A DNA stretch of 64,000 bases from Burkholderiaceae bacterium 26 (GCA_000955795.1 JYOB01000003.1:248001-312000); one strand, 5' to 3'; numbered from the stretch's first letter, positions 45,636 through 57,166 are shown. Notes: generated by a model from the letters alone, not told the origin. Program-made: numbers and translations.

Positions 45636-47303
45636 ATGAAGGCGCCTGCGCCCGCATCTGCAACGTCGTCGCACGGCGCCCGGCTGCGCCTTGCGCGGTT
45701 GGCGCTTTGGCTGTCGGCGGCGGTGGTGGGCGTCGGCGTCTCGTGGTTTGCCGCCTGCTTCGTGGCGGATTCGGTGGGCGCGCGCGACATGCAGCAGATG
45801 GTCGATGCGCGGCGCCAGCTGGCTGCGCAGGTGGCGGAGGGGATGTCGAACCAGATCACGGCCGACGTGGCCTTGCTGCGCGCGCTGCCGCAAACGCTCG
45901 CGCAGATCGATGCCATCCCGCGTGCCGTGGCGCGCGTCGACACCCGGCGCTGGAACCTGATGGATCAGGGCTCGCGTGCCCAAGAGGCGATGTCGCACCC
46001 GGAAGTGGCCGACATCGATGCATTCCTGAACACGACTGCCGGCAATCTCGGGCTCGACTACGTCTGGGTCGTCAACCAACACAATTACGTGGTGCTGGCC
46101 AATAACGCCGGTCATGCCGATTCGTTCGTTGGCGTGCAGTCGAGCATGCAGCCGTACATGAAGGAGGCGATGCTGGGCGGCTTGGGCGAGCAGTTCACGG
46201 TGGGCCGGGTGACGGGCGTGCCGGGCCTGTTCTTCGCTGCGCCGGTGTATGACGCCGGCGGATACCTGGTCGCGGCGATGGGCACCAAGGTGAGCCTCGC
46301 GAGGCTGCAGCACTGGGTGTCGCACCCGACATCGTTGGTGACCGATCCAAACGGATTGATCATTCTGTCGACCGACGCGTCGCTAGTGGGCAAGATCCTG
46401 CCGGATGCGCGCTTGCAGCGCATGGGGGCCAGCGACCGGTACAACGCCTACCAGCGCGTCGACTTCGAGCCCTGGCCCTATCAGCCCACCGCCAAGGCGC
46501 ATCACGATGTGCCCGGCTGGGTGCCGGCCGAGGTGCGCGACACGCTGGCTTGGCGCGAGGGCAGTGCGATGCCATCGCTCACCGTGTCGCGCAATGCCAG
46601 TGCGGACCTCACCATCGTCGTGGCAGAGCCGCTGCCTGCGTGGGGCCAGCAGATCGCCAATCATGCGCGCAACCGCGCGATCGGCTTCGTGTTGTTTGTG
46701 AGCGTGCTGGTGACGTTTGTGCTGGTGGCGTGGTCTTTGGTGCGCGAGCGGCAGCATCACCGCTTGACGCGCCATCTGAACCAGCGGCTGCAGCGCACCA
46801 ACAGCGCGCTCGCCAACGAGGCGCATTTCGACCATCTCACGGGTGTGCTGACGCGGCGTCGCTTCCTGGCGCTGTTCGACACGGCGCTCGCGCGAGCCCA
46901 TAACCGCGCCGAACCGCTCGTGCTTGTGCTGGCCGATCTGGATCACTTCAAGCGCATCAACGACACATGGGGCCACGCTGTGGGTGACATGGCGCTACAG
47001 CGCTTTGCGTCGCTTGCCACGGGTGTGCTGCGAAGCAGTGATTTGGTCGGGCGTTTGGGCGGCGAGGAATTCGCCATGGTGATGGGCCGCACCACATTGG
47101 AGACGGCCACCGAGGTGGCAGAGCGCCTGCGTACGGCAGTGGCCGAGACGGACGAGAGTTTCCCGACTGGGCTGTCGATGACCGTGAGCATGGGCATGAC
47201 GGTCTGCCGGCCGGGCGATACCGCGTCGGAGATGCTCAAGCGCGCCGACCTGGCGCTGTATCGCGCCAAGGAAAGCGGGCGCAACCGGCACGTGGCCGGC
47301 TGA
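45636..47303 (+). CDS. membrane-bound diguanylate cyclase (GGDEF)
   Basis: 555 aa. Two helices (about 24-45 and 348-368) bracket a periplasmic sensor domain of about 300 residues, dCache-like by size. C-terminal GGDEF domain 393-553 has HFDHLTGVLTRRRFLALFD, LADLDHFKRINDTWGHAVGD, the active GGEEF at 475-479 and an RxxD I-site (RSSD, 466-469) for c-di-GMP feedback. Predicted active synthase. Follows the SDR gene by one base; convergent with clcB, with a 9-base gap. Confidence 0.92.
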   Translation: MKAPAPASATSSHGARLRLARLALWLSAAVVGVGVSWFAACFVADSVGARDMQQMVDARRQLAAQVAEGMSNQITADVALLRALPQTLAQIDAIPRAVARVDTRRWNLMDQGSRAQEAMSHPEVADIDAFLNTTAGNLGLDYVWVVNQHNYVVLANNAGHADSFVGVQSSMQPYMKEAMLGGLGEQFTVGRVTGVPGLFFAAPVYDAGGYLVAAMGTKVSLARLQHWVSHPTSLVTDPNGLIILSTDASLVGKILPDARLQRMGASDRYNAYQRVDFEPWPYQPTAKAHHDVPGWVPAEVRDTLAWREGSAMPSLTVSRNASADLTIVVAEPLPAWGQQIANHARNRAIGFVLFVSVLVTFVLVAWSLVRERQHHRLTRHLNQRLQRTNSALANEAHFDHLTGVLTRRRFLALFDTALARAHNRAEPLVLVLADLDHFKRINDTWGHAVGDMALQRFASLATGVLRSSDLVGRLGGEEFAMVMGRTTLETATEVAERLRTAVAETDESFPTGLSMTVSMGMTVCRPGDTASEMLKRADLALYRAKESGRNRHVAG

Positions 47304-47312
47304 AACTGGCGA

Positions 47313-49130
47313 CTAGCGCGCGACGCGGCCAGCGCGGCGGCGGCGTAGTTCGAGCTGCGTGCGCGTGCCCGACAGCGGTACACGGCGGAAGCGCTCGCGG
47401 CGCTGCTCCTCATCAAAGAACGCAAGCGACGGTTTGACCAGATCGCTGCGCGAAACAATGCCCACCAGCGCGCGCGATTGCGAATCGGCCACCACCGGCA
47501 GCCGCTCCAACCCATGCACTGCCAGGCGCGTGGCGACGATGCGGCAGGTCTCGCCGGGCAATGCCATTGCGGGAGCATTCGCACCAAACAATTCGGCAAT
47601 AGTGATGGCGCCGCGCTTCTGGCCTGCCAGCAGCGCATCGCGGTCGAGCATGCCGATCAACGCGCCATTCGGGCCACCTCGCACCACTGGAAACGCGCGG
47701 TGTGCCTGCTTGGCCCCAAAGCGGTTGGCGAGTGTATCGGCCAGCGTGGCCTGTGAGTCGATGGTCTGCACCGAACGGGTCATCACCTCATCCACGGCGT
47801 GGCGCTCGAGCGGGTCGACGGCGTATTCGCGATAGATGTGGAAGCCGCGGCGTGCGATCTTCTCGGTCATGATCGAACGCGGCATGGTTAGCACGACAAA
47901 GCCGTAGGACACCGACACCGCCAGCAGAATCGGCAGCAACGCGTTCACATCGTGGGTAAGCCCGAAGGCGAAGACGATGGCCGTGAGCGGGGCGCCCAGC
48001 ACACCGGCCAGCATGGCGGCCATGCACACGAGCGGCCACAGACCCGGGTCACCACCCGGCAGCACGGGACCGATCAGCACCCCCAAGCCGGCGCCCATCA
48101 TCAGCAGCGGAGCGAGCACGCCGCCGGACGTGCCCGAGCCCAGCGCGATCACCCAGATGACGGCCTTGACCACCAGCAGCGCCAGCGCCACCCCGATGGC
48201 GAGATGGTTGTGCAGCAAATCGCCGATGACGTCGTAGCCGACACCCAGCGCACGCGGCTCGAAATAGCCGCCGATGCCAACCACCAGGCCACCGATGGCT
48301 GGCCACCACATCCAGTGGATCGGCAGGCGGCCGAACAGGTCTTCAGTTTTGTACAGCGCCATCGATAGCGAGCGTGCCAGCGCGCCGCACAGCAAGCCGG
48401 CGACCACGCAAGAGCCCAGCGCAGGCAGCGTCGCCGGTGCGGTTTCCAGCGGGAAGAGGGGGCCGGGTTCCAGCACCAGCACACGCAGAAAGCCCGCCAC
48501 GGCGCACGCCACCGCCACGGGCAGCATGCTGCGCGGGCGCCATTCGAACAGCAGCAGTTCCACCGCCAGCAGCAGCGCGGCCACCGGCGTGCCGAACACG
48601 GCCGTCATGCCCGCCGTGGCACCGGCCACCAGCAGCGTCTTGCGCTCGGCGGCCGTCAGCTTGAAGAACTGCGCGAACAGCGAGCCGATCGCGCCGCCCG
48701 TCATGATGATCGGGCCTTCCGCGCCAAACGGGCCGCCGCTGCCGATCACGATGCCCGACGACAGCGGCTTGAGCACCGCCACCTTCGGCGACATCTTGCT
48801 CTTGCCGAACAGGATGGCTTCGATGGCCTCGGGAATGCCGTGGCCGCGAATCTTTTCCGAGCCGAAGCGCGCCATCAGCCCGACGATCAGCCCGCCGATG
48901 AGCGGTACCGCAATCACCCAGACGCCCAGCGTGTTGGTGGCCGGCGAGCGATCCGCCAGCGACAGCGTCTGGAAAAAGAACAGGTTGGTGAAGAAGCGAA
49001 TCAGGTTGAGCAGCACCACGGCTGACAGCGTGGCAAACGCAGCGATGACAACCGCCAGCGCAGTGGTGCGGAACAGCGTGGTGTCGGTCGCAAAGTCGCG
49101 CCGATGCTGGTGGTGTTCAAGGGTTTGCAT
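47313..49130 (-). CDS. clcB: ClC-family chloride channel/antiporter with CBS domains
   Basis: 605 aa. About ten to twelve membrane helices; GSGGPFGAEGPIIMTGGAIG holds the Cl- site and the gating Glu (GAEGP), and GSGTSGGVLAPLLMMGAGLG another pore segment. Two C-terminal CBS domains (about 460-580), e.g. VVRGGPNGALIGMLDRDALL and ADSQSRALVGIVSRSDLVKP. ATG 49130 is the family-like start (MQTLEHHQHRRDFATDTTLF), 4 bases after the MarR stop. Confidence 0.9.
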   Translation of the reverse strand: MQTLEHHQHRRDFATDTTLFRTTALAVVIAAFATLSAVVLLNLIRFFTNLFFFQTLSLADRSPATNTLGVWVIAVPLIGGLIVGLMARFGSEKIRGHGIPEAIEAILFGKSKMSPKVAVLKPLSSGIVIGSGGPFGAEGPIIMTGGAIGSLFAQFFKLTAAERKTLLVAGATAGMTAVFGTPVAALLLAVELLLFEWRPRSMLPVAVACAVAGFLRVLVLEPGPLFPLETAPATLPALGSCVVAGLLCGALARSLSMALYKTEDLFGRLPIHWMWWPAIGGLVVGIGGYFEPRALGVGYDVIGDLLHNHLAIGVALALLVVKAVIWVIALGSGTSGGVLAPLLMMGAGLGVLIGPVLPGGDPGLWPLVCMAAMLAGVLGAPLTAIVFAFGLTHDVNALLPILLAVSVSYGFVVLTMPRSIMTEKIARRGFHIYREYAVDPLERHAVDEVMTRSVQTIDSQATLADTLANRFGAKQAHRAFPVVRGGPNGALIGMLDRDALLAGQKRGAITIAELFGANAPAMALPGETCRIVATRLAVHGLERLPVVADSQSRALVGIVSRSDLVKPSLAFFDEEQRRERFRRVPLSGTRTQLELRRRRAGRVAR

Positions 49131-49134
49131 GACG

Positions 49135-49572
49135 CTACTGCTCGGCGGAGGGTTCGGCGGGGTGATCGAGGTGGGGGATCTTGAAAGCGCGGCTGAAGGT
49201 TGACAGCTCGCTCTGGTGCAGCCCGGCCAGCAGCGCAACGAGTTGGTCACCCTTCTTGGAAAGATGCACTTCCACCTGGCGTGCGTCGGTGTCGCTTTGG
49301 CGGCGTTCGACCAGGCCCGCTTCTTCGCAACGCGTGATGAGTGCCGCCGTGCCATGCGGCGCGGCCTGCAGGCGCTCGGCCAGTTCGCCGACGGTGGCCC
49401 ATTCGCGCCCGGCATAGCCTTTCACGTGCAGCAGCAACTGATACTGCAGCGGCGTGATGCCCTTGGCGTGGATCAGATCTTCAGAGGCGCGCAGGAAGCG
49501 GCGCAAGTGGTAGCGGAAATCGGAGAGGCTCTCGAAATCCTGCTTGGACAGAGGTCGGGCAGGGGTGGCCAT
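49135..49572 (-). CDS. MarR-family transcriptional regulator
   Basis: 145 aa winged-helix repressor. TPLQYQLLLHVKGYAGREWA, VGELAERLQAAPHGTAALIT and RCEEAGLVERRQSDTDARQV form the HTH and wing. ATG 49572 fits; a longer reading exists but overlaps the operator. First gene of a MarR-ClC operon. The intergenic dyad at 49599-49619 is a likely self-operator; the inducer is unknown. Confidence 0.88.
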   Translation of the reverse strand: MATPARPLSKQDFESLSDFRYHLRRFLRASEDLIHAKGITPLQYQLLLHVKGYAGREWATVGELAERLQAAPHGTAALITRCEEAGLVERRQSDTDARQVEVHLSKKGDQLVALLAGLHQSELSTFSRAFKIPHLDHPAEPSAEQ

Positions 49573-49598
49573 GGCGGAATCAAAGGGTTCGGGCCGGA

Positions 49599-49619
49599 AT
49601 ATATCACGATGTGACATAT
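49599..49619. promoter_or_regulatory. candidate MarR operator
   Basis: ATATCAC-GAT-GTGACATAT, near-palindrome 27 bases upstream of the MarR ATG. MarR proteins typically bind such dyads near their own start. It also resembles TGTGA-N6-TCACA only loosely, so I reject CRP as first choice. Confidence 0.5.
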
Positions 49620-49682
49620 TTTGGAAAGCCTGCCCTGTTGCTGTATTGCCAACCCGGAGTGCGTTCTGAATTGCGTGGATTG

Positions 49683-49697
49683 TTGATTGCCAATCAA
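49683..49697. promoter_or_regulatory. second dyad upstream of the LLM gene
   Basis: TTGATT-GCC-AATCAA, perfect 6-bp arms. Its spacer differs from the FNR consensus by one base, so a LysR or other regulator is equally likely. Confidence 0.35.
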
Positions 49698-49817
49698 GAC
49701 TGTTTCGTCGACGGGCGGGTTTTTCTGCAAAGGTGGAGCACGCACACTGCGGTCCATGCCCATTGCGCTGATAGCACATGCATCGCCCGCAGCGCGCCTT
49801 TTGACCCGATCACAACC

Positions 49818-50762
49818 ATGCCCCCCGCACTCGACAAACTCACATACGGCGGCTTCAGCATTGGCATTGAACTGCCGCTCGACAACGATTGGTCCCCCGC
49901 TGGCGATGCCAAGCGCCTGCGTGACGGGCGCCGCCACGGTGAGCCAGATATCGAACACCACGCAACCCTCGCCAAACTCGCGGATTCGCTCGGCTTTCGC
50001 GCCCTGTGGGTGCGCGATGTGCCGGTGTACGACCCAGCATTCGGCGATGCTGCACAGGTGTTTGAGGTGTTCTCGTACCTGGGCTACTTGGCCGGCATCA
50101 CGCGCAACATCCTGCTCGGCACGGCCGCCGTTGTGCTGCCGCTGCGCGAGCCGCTGCTGACGCTCAAATCAGCCGCAAGCATCCAGGAGTTGAGCGGCGG
50201 TCGTCTGTTGCTCGGCGTGGCCAGCGGTGACCGGCCCGTCGAATATCCGCTGTTCGGCCGCGACTTCGAATCGCGCGGGGCAAGCTTCCGCGACCAGATC
50301 TCGCTATTGCGGGACGGCGCGCGTGGCAGCTTGCCCGCCGGCATAGAGATTCTGCCGGCCATGCGCACGTCGCTTCCGCTGCTGGTGGCCGGCCTCGCGC
50401 AACAGACGCCGGCCTGGATTGGCACACACATGGACGGTTGCCTTGCCTATCCGGGCACACCGGCCGACCACGCGCAACGCGCGGCCGCATGGCGTGCCGT
50501 TGCGGGCGACAAGCCCTACGTGAGCTTCATCCACCTCGACCTGGCGGAAGACCCACACGAACCGCTGCAACGCCATCGCTTTGGCGCACGCGCCGGGCGC
50601 ATTGCACTGTCCGAAGAGTTGGCAGCGATGCGCGAGGCGGGCGTGCAGCATATCGGGCTGCATTTCCGCCGGAATCGTCGCCCGCTTGCTGAAACGTTTG
50701 CGGAAATCGCGGCAGAGGTTCTGCCGGCTTTCCATTCCTCTGCTTTGGAGTACACCGCATGA
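49818..50762 (+). CDS. LLM-class oxidoreductase (BA3436-type)
   Basis: 314 aa flavin-dependent TIM barrel. YGGFSIGIELPLDNDWSPAG, ADSLGFRALWVRDVPVYDPA, LGYLAGITRNILLGTAAVVL, GGRLLLGVASGDRPVEYPLF resemble the TIGR03571-type luciferase-like group. Substrate unknown. ATG 49818 is chosen because upstream codons look non-coding. The MFS gene overlaps its stop (ATGA), so the pair is coupled. Confidence 0.85.
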   Translation: MPPALDKLTYGGFSIGIELPLDNDWSPAGDAKRLRDGRRHGEPDIEHHATLAKLADSLGFRALWVRDVPVYDPAFGDAAQVFEVFSYLGYLAGITRNILLGTAAVVLPLREPLLTLKSAASIQELSGGRLLLGVASGDRPVEYPLFGRDFESRGASFRDQISLLRDGARGSLPAGIEILPAMRTSLPLLVAGLAQQTPAWIGTHMDGCLAYPGTPADHAQRAAAWRAVAGDKPYVSFIHLDLAEDPHEPLQRHRFGARAGRIALSEELAAMREAGVQHIGLHFRRNRRPLAETFAEIAAEVLPAFHSSALEYTA

Positions 50763-51961
50763 ACCCCACCCCCACTTCCGCTGAGACCACACGCAGCAGC
50801 GCGACGCTGCCGCTGCTCGCGCTTGCCGCCGGTGCCTTCGGTATTGGCACTACTGAGTTTTCGCCGATGGGCTTGCTGCCTGTGATTGCCGACGGCGTGC
50901 ATGTATCGATCCCGCAGGCTGGCATGCTGATCAGCGCCTACGCGATTGGTGTGATGGTCGGCGCGCCGATCATGACGCTGCTGCTCGCACGCTGGCCGCG
51001 GCGCAAGGCGCTGATCGCGCTGATGAGCATTTTCACCATCGGCAACCTGCTGTCAGCCGTTGCGCCGGATTACACGACGCTGCTGCTCGCGCGGTTCGTC
51101 ACCAGCCTCAACCACGGCGCGTTTTTCGGGCTGGGTTCGGTGGTTGCCGCCAGCCTTGTGCCGCGCGAGAAGCAGGCCAGCGCCGTGGCCACGATGTTCA
51201 TGGGATTGACGATCGCCAACGTCGGCGGCGTGCCGGCCGCGACGTGGCTTGGTCAGATGATCGGCTGGCGCATGTCGTTTGCCGCCACGGCAAGCCTGGG
51301 CCTGATCGCCATCGCGGGTCTGTTCGCCGCGTTGCCGAAGGGCGATGCCGGCAAGATGCCCAACCTGCGTGCGGAACTCGCCGTGCTGACGCGTCCCGTC
51401 GTGCTGGGCGCGCTTGCCACCACGGTGCTCGGTGCGGGCGCGATGTTCACGCTCTACACATACGTCGCGCCGACGCTCGCCCAACTGACCGGCGCCTCGC
51501 CGGCATTCGTGACGGCGATGCTGGTGCTGATCGGCATCGGTTTTTCGATTGGCAACATCGCCGGCGGCCGCCTGGCCGATCGCTCGCTCGACGGCAGCCT
51601 GATCGGCTTTCTGTTGCTGCTGATCGTGACGATGCTCGCCTTCCCCGTGCTCGCCAAGACGCACGTGGGTGCGGCCGCCGCGCTGCTGGTGTGGGGCATT
51701 GCCACCTTTGCAGTCGTGCCGCCGCTGCAGATGCGCGTGATGCGGGCCGCGGCTGAGGCGCCGGGGCTCGCATCGTCAATCAACGTGGGCGCTTTTAACC
51801 TCGGCAATGCACTGGGCGCGGCAGCGGGCGGTGCGGCCATCTCCGCAGGCCTGGGTTTTGCGGCCGTGCCAATTGTCGGCGCAGTGATTGCGGCGGCAGG
51901 TCTCGCGCTGGTGGGTCTACACGTTGTGCAGCGCCGGACGCGTCTGGCCATGAACCCCTGA
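50759..51961 (+). CDS. MFS transporter, DHA1 family (YdhP/AraJ-like)
   Basis: 400 aa, 12 helices. GAFGIGTTEFSPMGLLPVIA and the loop ARWPRRKALIALMSIFTIGN (helices 2-3 motif A) mark this group; a second half starts near ALATTVLGAGAMFTLYTYVA. Proton-driven efflux with an unknown substrate. Between the LLM oxidoreductase and the aldo/keto reductase, 24 bases from the latter, it suggests a detoxification unit. Confidence 0.9.
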   Translation: MNPTPTSAETTRSSATLPLLALAAGAFGIGTTEFSPMGLLPVIADGVHVSIPQAGMLISAYAIGVMVGAPIMTLLLARWPRRKALIALMSIFTIGNLLSAVAPDYTTLLLARFVTSLNHGAFFGLGSVVAASLVPREKQASAVATMFMGLTIANVGGVPAATWLGQMIGWRMSFAATASLGLIAIAGLFAALPKGDAGKMPNLRAELAVLTRPVVLGALATTVLGAGAMFTLYTYVAPTLAQLTGASPAFVTAMLVLIGIGFSIGNIAGGRLADRSLDGSLIGFLLLLIVTMLAFPVLAKTHVGAAAALLVWGIATFAVVPPLQMRVMRAAAEAPGLASSINVGAFNLGNALGAAAGGAAISAGLGFAAVPIVGAVIAAAGLALVGLHVVQRRTRLAMNP

Positions 51962-51985
51962 TTCGATTTCCCCTTGGAGCACAAG

Positions 51986-52792
51986 ATGAACAGGATCCCC
52001 GCTTTCGGCCTCGGTACGTTTCGCCTGAAGGGCCAGGTTGTCATCGACTCGGTCCGCAATGGCCTCGAACTCGGCTACCGCGCAATCGACACTGCGCAAA
52101 TCTACGGTAATGAAGCGGAGGTCGGCGAGGCAATTGCCGGCTCCGGCGTGCGCCGCGAAGAGCTGTTTCTGACCACGAAGATCTGGGTCGAAAACTACGC
52201 CAAAGGCAAGCTCGCGGCGAGTCTCGAAGACAGCCTCACCAAGCTGCGCACCGACTACGTCGACCTCACGCTGATCCACTGGCCTGCGCCCAACAACGGC
52301 GTGTCGCTCGAGGAATTCATGACCGCGCTGGCCGATGCCAAAGCCCGGGGTTTGACGCGCGAGATCGGCGTCTCGAACTTCAACATCGCGCTGACGCAGC
52401 AGGCAATGGCGGTGGTTGGCAAAGACGCAATCGCCACCAACCAGATCGAGCTGAGCCCGTATCTGCAGAACCGCAAGCTCGTCAATTTCCTGCAGCGTGA
52501 GGGCATTCACGTCACGTCGTACATGACGCTTGCGTACGGCAAGGTGCTGGGCGATCCGGTGATTGGTGCGATTGCGCAGCGGCACGAGGCGACGCCGGCG
52601 CAGGTCGCGCTGGCCTGGGCGATGCAGCTGGGCTATTCGGTCATCCCGTCGTCAACCAAGCGTGAGAATCTTGCGAGCAACCTGCGCGCACAAACGCTGC
52701 ACCTGACGGCAGATGACATGGCGCAGATTGCCGCGCTCGAGCGCAACGGCCGCGAGGTGTCACCCGATGGGCTTGCGCCGCAGTGGGATTGA
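51986..52792 (+). CDS. dkgB: aldo/keto reductase (DkgB-like)
   Basis: 268 aa NADPH reductase. Tetrad residues visible: [11 protein letters not shown] (Asp, Tyr), TTKIW (Lys), LIHWP (His). [14 protein letters not shown] and [20 protein letters not shown] complete the family. Acts on 2,5-diketo-gluconate or methylglyoxal in relatives. ATG 51986 follows GGAG. Ends the LLM-MFS-AKR series. Confidence 0.9.
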   Translation: MNRIPAFGLGTFRLKGQVVIDSVRNGLELGYRAIDTAQIYGNEAEVGEAIAGSGVRREELFLTTKIWVENYAKGKLAASLEDSLTKLRTDYVDLTLIHWPAPNNGVSLEEFMTALADAKARGLTREIGVSNFNIALTQQAMAVVGKDAIATNQIELSPYLQNRKLVNFLQREGIHVTSYMTLAYGKVLGDPVIGAIAQRHEATPAQVALAWAMQLGYSVIPSSTKRENLASNLRAQTLHLTADDMAQIAALERNGREVSPDGLAPQWD

Positions 52793-52815
52793 ACGTCGCG
52801 GTATCGGCGCAATAG

Positions 52816-52846
52816 AAAAAGCCGCTCCGAAGAGCGGCTTTTCTTT
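52816..52846. terminator. terminator between dkgB and ilvD
   Basis: AAAAAGCCGCTC, short loop, GAGCGGCTTTTCTTT. Works for both convergent genes. Confidence 0.88.
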
Positions 52847-52876
52847 GCATCACTCGGGCGCATGGCCCGCGGCGCA

Positions 52877-54736
<1,860 letters not shown>

Positions 54737-54900
54737 TGTGCGTACTGAAGAAGGTTCGAAATGGGGGAGCGGGCCACGCGGATACAGGCCCTCATGCCCG
54801 TGCGATCAACCTCTTGAGCCGCGCCCGGGGCAAAACCCGCATTATCCCACGCCAGGCGAGGCGTGTTGCCGGCTGTCGTTGGGTTGCCGAGTGCCCAATG

Positions 54901-54932
54901 AAAAAGCCGCTTCTGCGTGAACAGAAGCGGCC
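54901..54932 (-). terminator. terminator downstream of tRNA-Leu
   Basis: 10-bp stem GCCGCTTCTG/CAGAAGCGGC with a 6-base loop; on the minus strand it is followed by TTTTTC. Starts 8 bases past the tRNA 3' end. Confidence 0.88.
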
Positions 54933-54939
54933 TGAATTC

Positions 54940-55024
54940 TGGTGCCCGAGGCCGGAATCGAACCGGCACGCCTTGCGGCGGGGGATTTTGAGTCCCCTGC
55001 GTCTACCAATTTCACCACTCGGGC
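54940..55024 (-). tRNA. tRNA-Leu (anticodon CAA)
   Basis: 85 nt. GCCCGAG acceptor stem pairs with CTCGGGC; D-arm TGGTGAAATTGGTAGACGCA; anticodon stem GGGGA with loop CTCAAAA gives CAA; long variable arm CGCCGCAAGGCG, T-arm GCCGGTTCGATTCCGGC. CCA is encoded. The long variable arm identifies Leu. It stands alone between ilvD and a dehydrogenase gene. Confidence 0.96.
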
Positions 55025-55090
55025 AGGTACTGATGAGCCCGCAATTATGCCAGAAGTCCGGCCATCCGAACAAGGCGTGCGGGGCGATGC

Positions 55091-55975
55091 TCAATCCGCC
55101 TGCTGATTGTTCTGCTGCTCCAGCACGCGCAGCAGCGACGCCGTGTCGTCATACCCCCAGCCATTGGCGACCAGCGTATTGAGCTGCGAAGCCACCAGCT
55201 CCATCGCCGGCATCTGCAGACCGAGTTCCTGGGCGATCTCGCGCACGAGGCCGAAATCCTTGTCATGCAGGCGGGCTTCGATGCCGGCGGCAAAGTTACG
55301 CTCGGCCATCTTCGGGCCCATCATGTCGAGCATGCGGCTGCCCGCAAAGCCCGGGCCGATGGCAGCCAGCACGCGCGACGGGTCGGTGCCCTGGGCACGT
55401 GCAAACAGCATGGCTTCGGCAATGCCCTGGATGTTGATGACCTGCACGATCTGGTTGCACGCCTTGGCGACTTGCCCGGCACCGTGATCGCCGATGTGTG
55501 TGATGGTGGTACCCAGCAACTGCAGCAGCGGGCGCACGCGTTCGAGCACTTCCGGCTTGCCGCCTACCATGATCGACAGCGTGGCCTTTTGCGCGCCCAT
55601 CGTGCCGCCCGAAACCGGCGCATCCAGGAATTCCAGGCCTGCCGCTTCCAGCTCGGCGGCCATACGGCGCGTGGCTACGGCCGAGATCGTGCTGTGGTCG
55701 ACGCACACCGCGCCACGCGGTGCGCCATGGACGACGCCGTCCGGCCCCAATAGCACGCCTTCCACATCGGCCGTGGAGGTGACGTTGGTGAAAATGACTT
55801 CGGCGTCGCGTGCGGCCTCGGCGGGGGTGCTGCAAGGCTCGGCGCCGATGGCGCGCGCGTTGTCGGCGGCCTCCGGACGGCGCACATAGGCGCGCACGGT
55901 GTGTCCGGCGGCAATCAGGTGCTGGACCATCGGCGTGCCCATGTTGCCGAGGCCGATGAAGGCGATACGTGTCAT
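55091..55975 (-). CDS. beta-hydroxyacid dehydrogenase, 3-hydroxyisobutyrate/tartronate semialdehyde type
   Basis: 294 aa NAD(P)-dependent enzyme. N-terminal IAFIGLGNMGTPMVQHLIAA, FLDAPVSGGTMGAQKATLSI substrate region, and catalytic Lys in AGQVAKACNQIVQVINIQGI. DKDFGLVREIAQELGLQMPA is the all-alpha domain. Exact substrate (3-hydroxyisobutyrate, 2-hydroxy-3-oxopropionate or other) cannot be told. Followed by a solute-binding gene on the same strand, 21 bases away. Confidence 0.87.
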   Translation of the reverse strand: MTRIAFIGLGNMGTPMVQHLIAAGHTVRAYVRRPEAADNARAIGAEPCSTPAEAARDAEVIFTNVTSTADVEGVLLGPDGVVHGAPRGAVCVDHSTISAVATRRMAAELEAAGLEFLDAPVSGGTMGAQKATLSIMVGGKPEVLERVRPLLQLLGTTITHIGDHGAGQVAKACNQIVQVINIQGIAEAMLFARAQGTDPSRVLAAIGPGFAGSRMLDMMGPKMAERNFAAGIEARLHDKDFGLVREIAQELGLQMPAMELVASQLNTLVANGWGYDDTASLLRVLEQQNNQQAD

Positions 55976-55996
55976 GGCAGATCTGTGCGTGTTCGA

Positions 55997-57166
55997 TTAG
56001 CGCGGGCCGGCGTAAGCAAAGCGGCCGTTCTTGATGATGCCCATCACACGCGAGCGTTGGTCGAAGCCTTGGTGATCCTGGGCATTCAGGTTCAGCACGC
56101 CGTTGGGCACAGTCAGATCGTGCGTGGTTTCCAGCGCGTCACGCAGGGCGGCACGGAAAGCTGGCGTGCCGGGCTTGGCGCCGGTCTTGAGCGCGCGGGC
56201 CGTGGCGTTGTCGAGCAACTGCCACGCGCCCCAGGCGTCGCCCGCAAATTGCGTGACGGTGTTGGGGCCGTACTTGGCTTCATAGCGCTCGGCAAACTCA
56301 ACCGCCACCTTGCGTACCGGATGGCTGGCCGGCAGCTCGCGCGCCACCACCACGGGGCCGGTCGGGAAGAGGGTGCCTTCCACGTCCTTGCCGCCCACCT
56401 TCAGGAATTCCGTGCTGGCGATGCCGTGCGTCTGGTAGATGCGGCCCTTGTAGCCGCGCTCGACCAGCGTGCGTTGGGGCAACGCGGCCGGGGTGCCGGC
56501 CCCGGCAATCAAGATGGCGTCGGGCTTGGCGGCCATCAACTTGAGAATCTGGCCGGTCACGCTGGTATCTGTGCGCGCAAAGCGCTCGTTGGCCACCACG
56601 CGCAGCTTGCGCACCTCGGCCAGCTTCGAAAATTCACGCCACCAGCTTTCGCCATACGCGTCGGTAAAGCCGATAAAGCCGACGGTATGCACGCCGCTGT
56701 CCGCCATGTGCTGCGTGACGAGCGTGGCCATCTGCGAATCGTTCTGCGGCATCTTGAAGGCCCAGCGGCGCTTGGCGTCCTGCGGCTCGACGATGGAAGC
56801 GGAGGCGGCCAGCGTGATCATCGGCGTTTGACCTTCGGCCACCGCATCGAGCGACGCCAGCGCCGTCGGCACGATCGTCGGGCCGACGATCACATCCACC
56901 TTGTCTTCGGCGATCAGCTTGCGCACGTCGCGCACCGCCATCGACGGGTCAGACGCGTCGTCCAGGATGATGACCTGCGCACGCTGGCCGCCAATGCTCC
57001 CGGGCCACATCTGCACGGTGTTCTTGCTGGGAATGCCAATGGCCGCTGCGGGGCCGGTGGTGGACAACACCACACCCACGCGGATGTCGGCTTGGGCGGG
57101 CAGGGCAATGGCGGCGGCGCTGGCAAGGAGCGCCATGCCGCACAGCAGGCGACGTCGGGTCGTCAT
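55997..57166 (-). CDS. ABC transporter substrate-binding protein (LivK-like)
   Basis: 389 aa periplasmic protein with signal peptide MTTRRRLLCGMALLASAAAI-ALPAQA (Sec type, no lipobox). IRVGVVLSTTGPAAAIGIPS and VRKLIAEDKVDVIVGPTIVP show the type-1 periplasmic fold for branched-chain amino acids or aromatic/amide ligands. No permease or ATPase genes are next to it; the partner may be elsewhere. Unlike livK at 36406 it is not a lipoprotein. Confidence 0.85.
   Translation of the reverse strand: MTTRRRLLCGMALLASAAAIALPAQADIRVGVVLSTTGPAAAIGIPSKNTVQMWPGSIGGQRAQVIILDDASDPSMAVRDVRKLIAEDKVDVIVGPTIVPTALASLDAVAEGQTPMITLAASASIVEPQDAKRRWAFKMPQNDSQMATLVTQHMADSGVHTVGFIGFTDAYGESWWREFSKLAEVRKLRVVANERFARTDTSVTGQILKLMAAKPDAILIAGAGTPAALPQRTLVERGYKGRIYQTHGIASTEFLKVGGKDVEGTLFPTGPVVVARELPASHPVRKVAVEFAERYEAKYGPNTVTQFAGDAWGAWQLLDNATARALKTGAKPGTPAFRAALRDALETTHDLTVPNGVLNLNAQDHQGFDQRSRVMGIIKNGRFAYAGPR

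Noticed and set aside
49604-49614. CRP site (TCAC-GAT-GTGA) before the MarR gene
   Set aside because: The half-sites are inverted in order compared with TGTGA-N6-TCACA, so a MarR operator is the simpler reading.
54940-55024. tRNA-Leu as an integration site (attachment site of an island)
   Set aside because: No integrase, direct repeat of the tRNA 3' end or composition change nearby.
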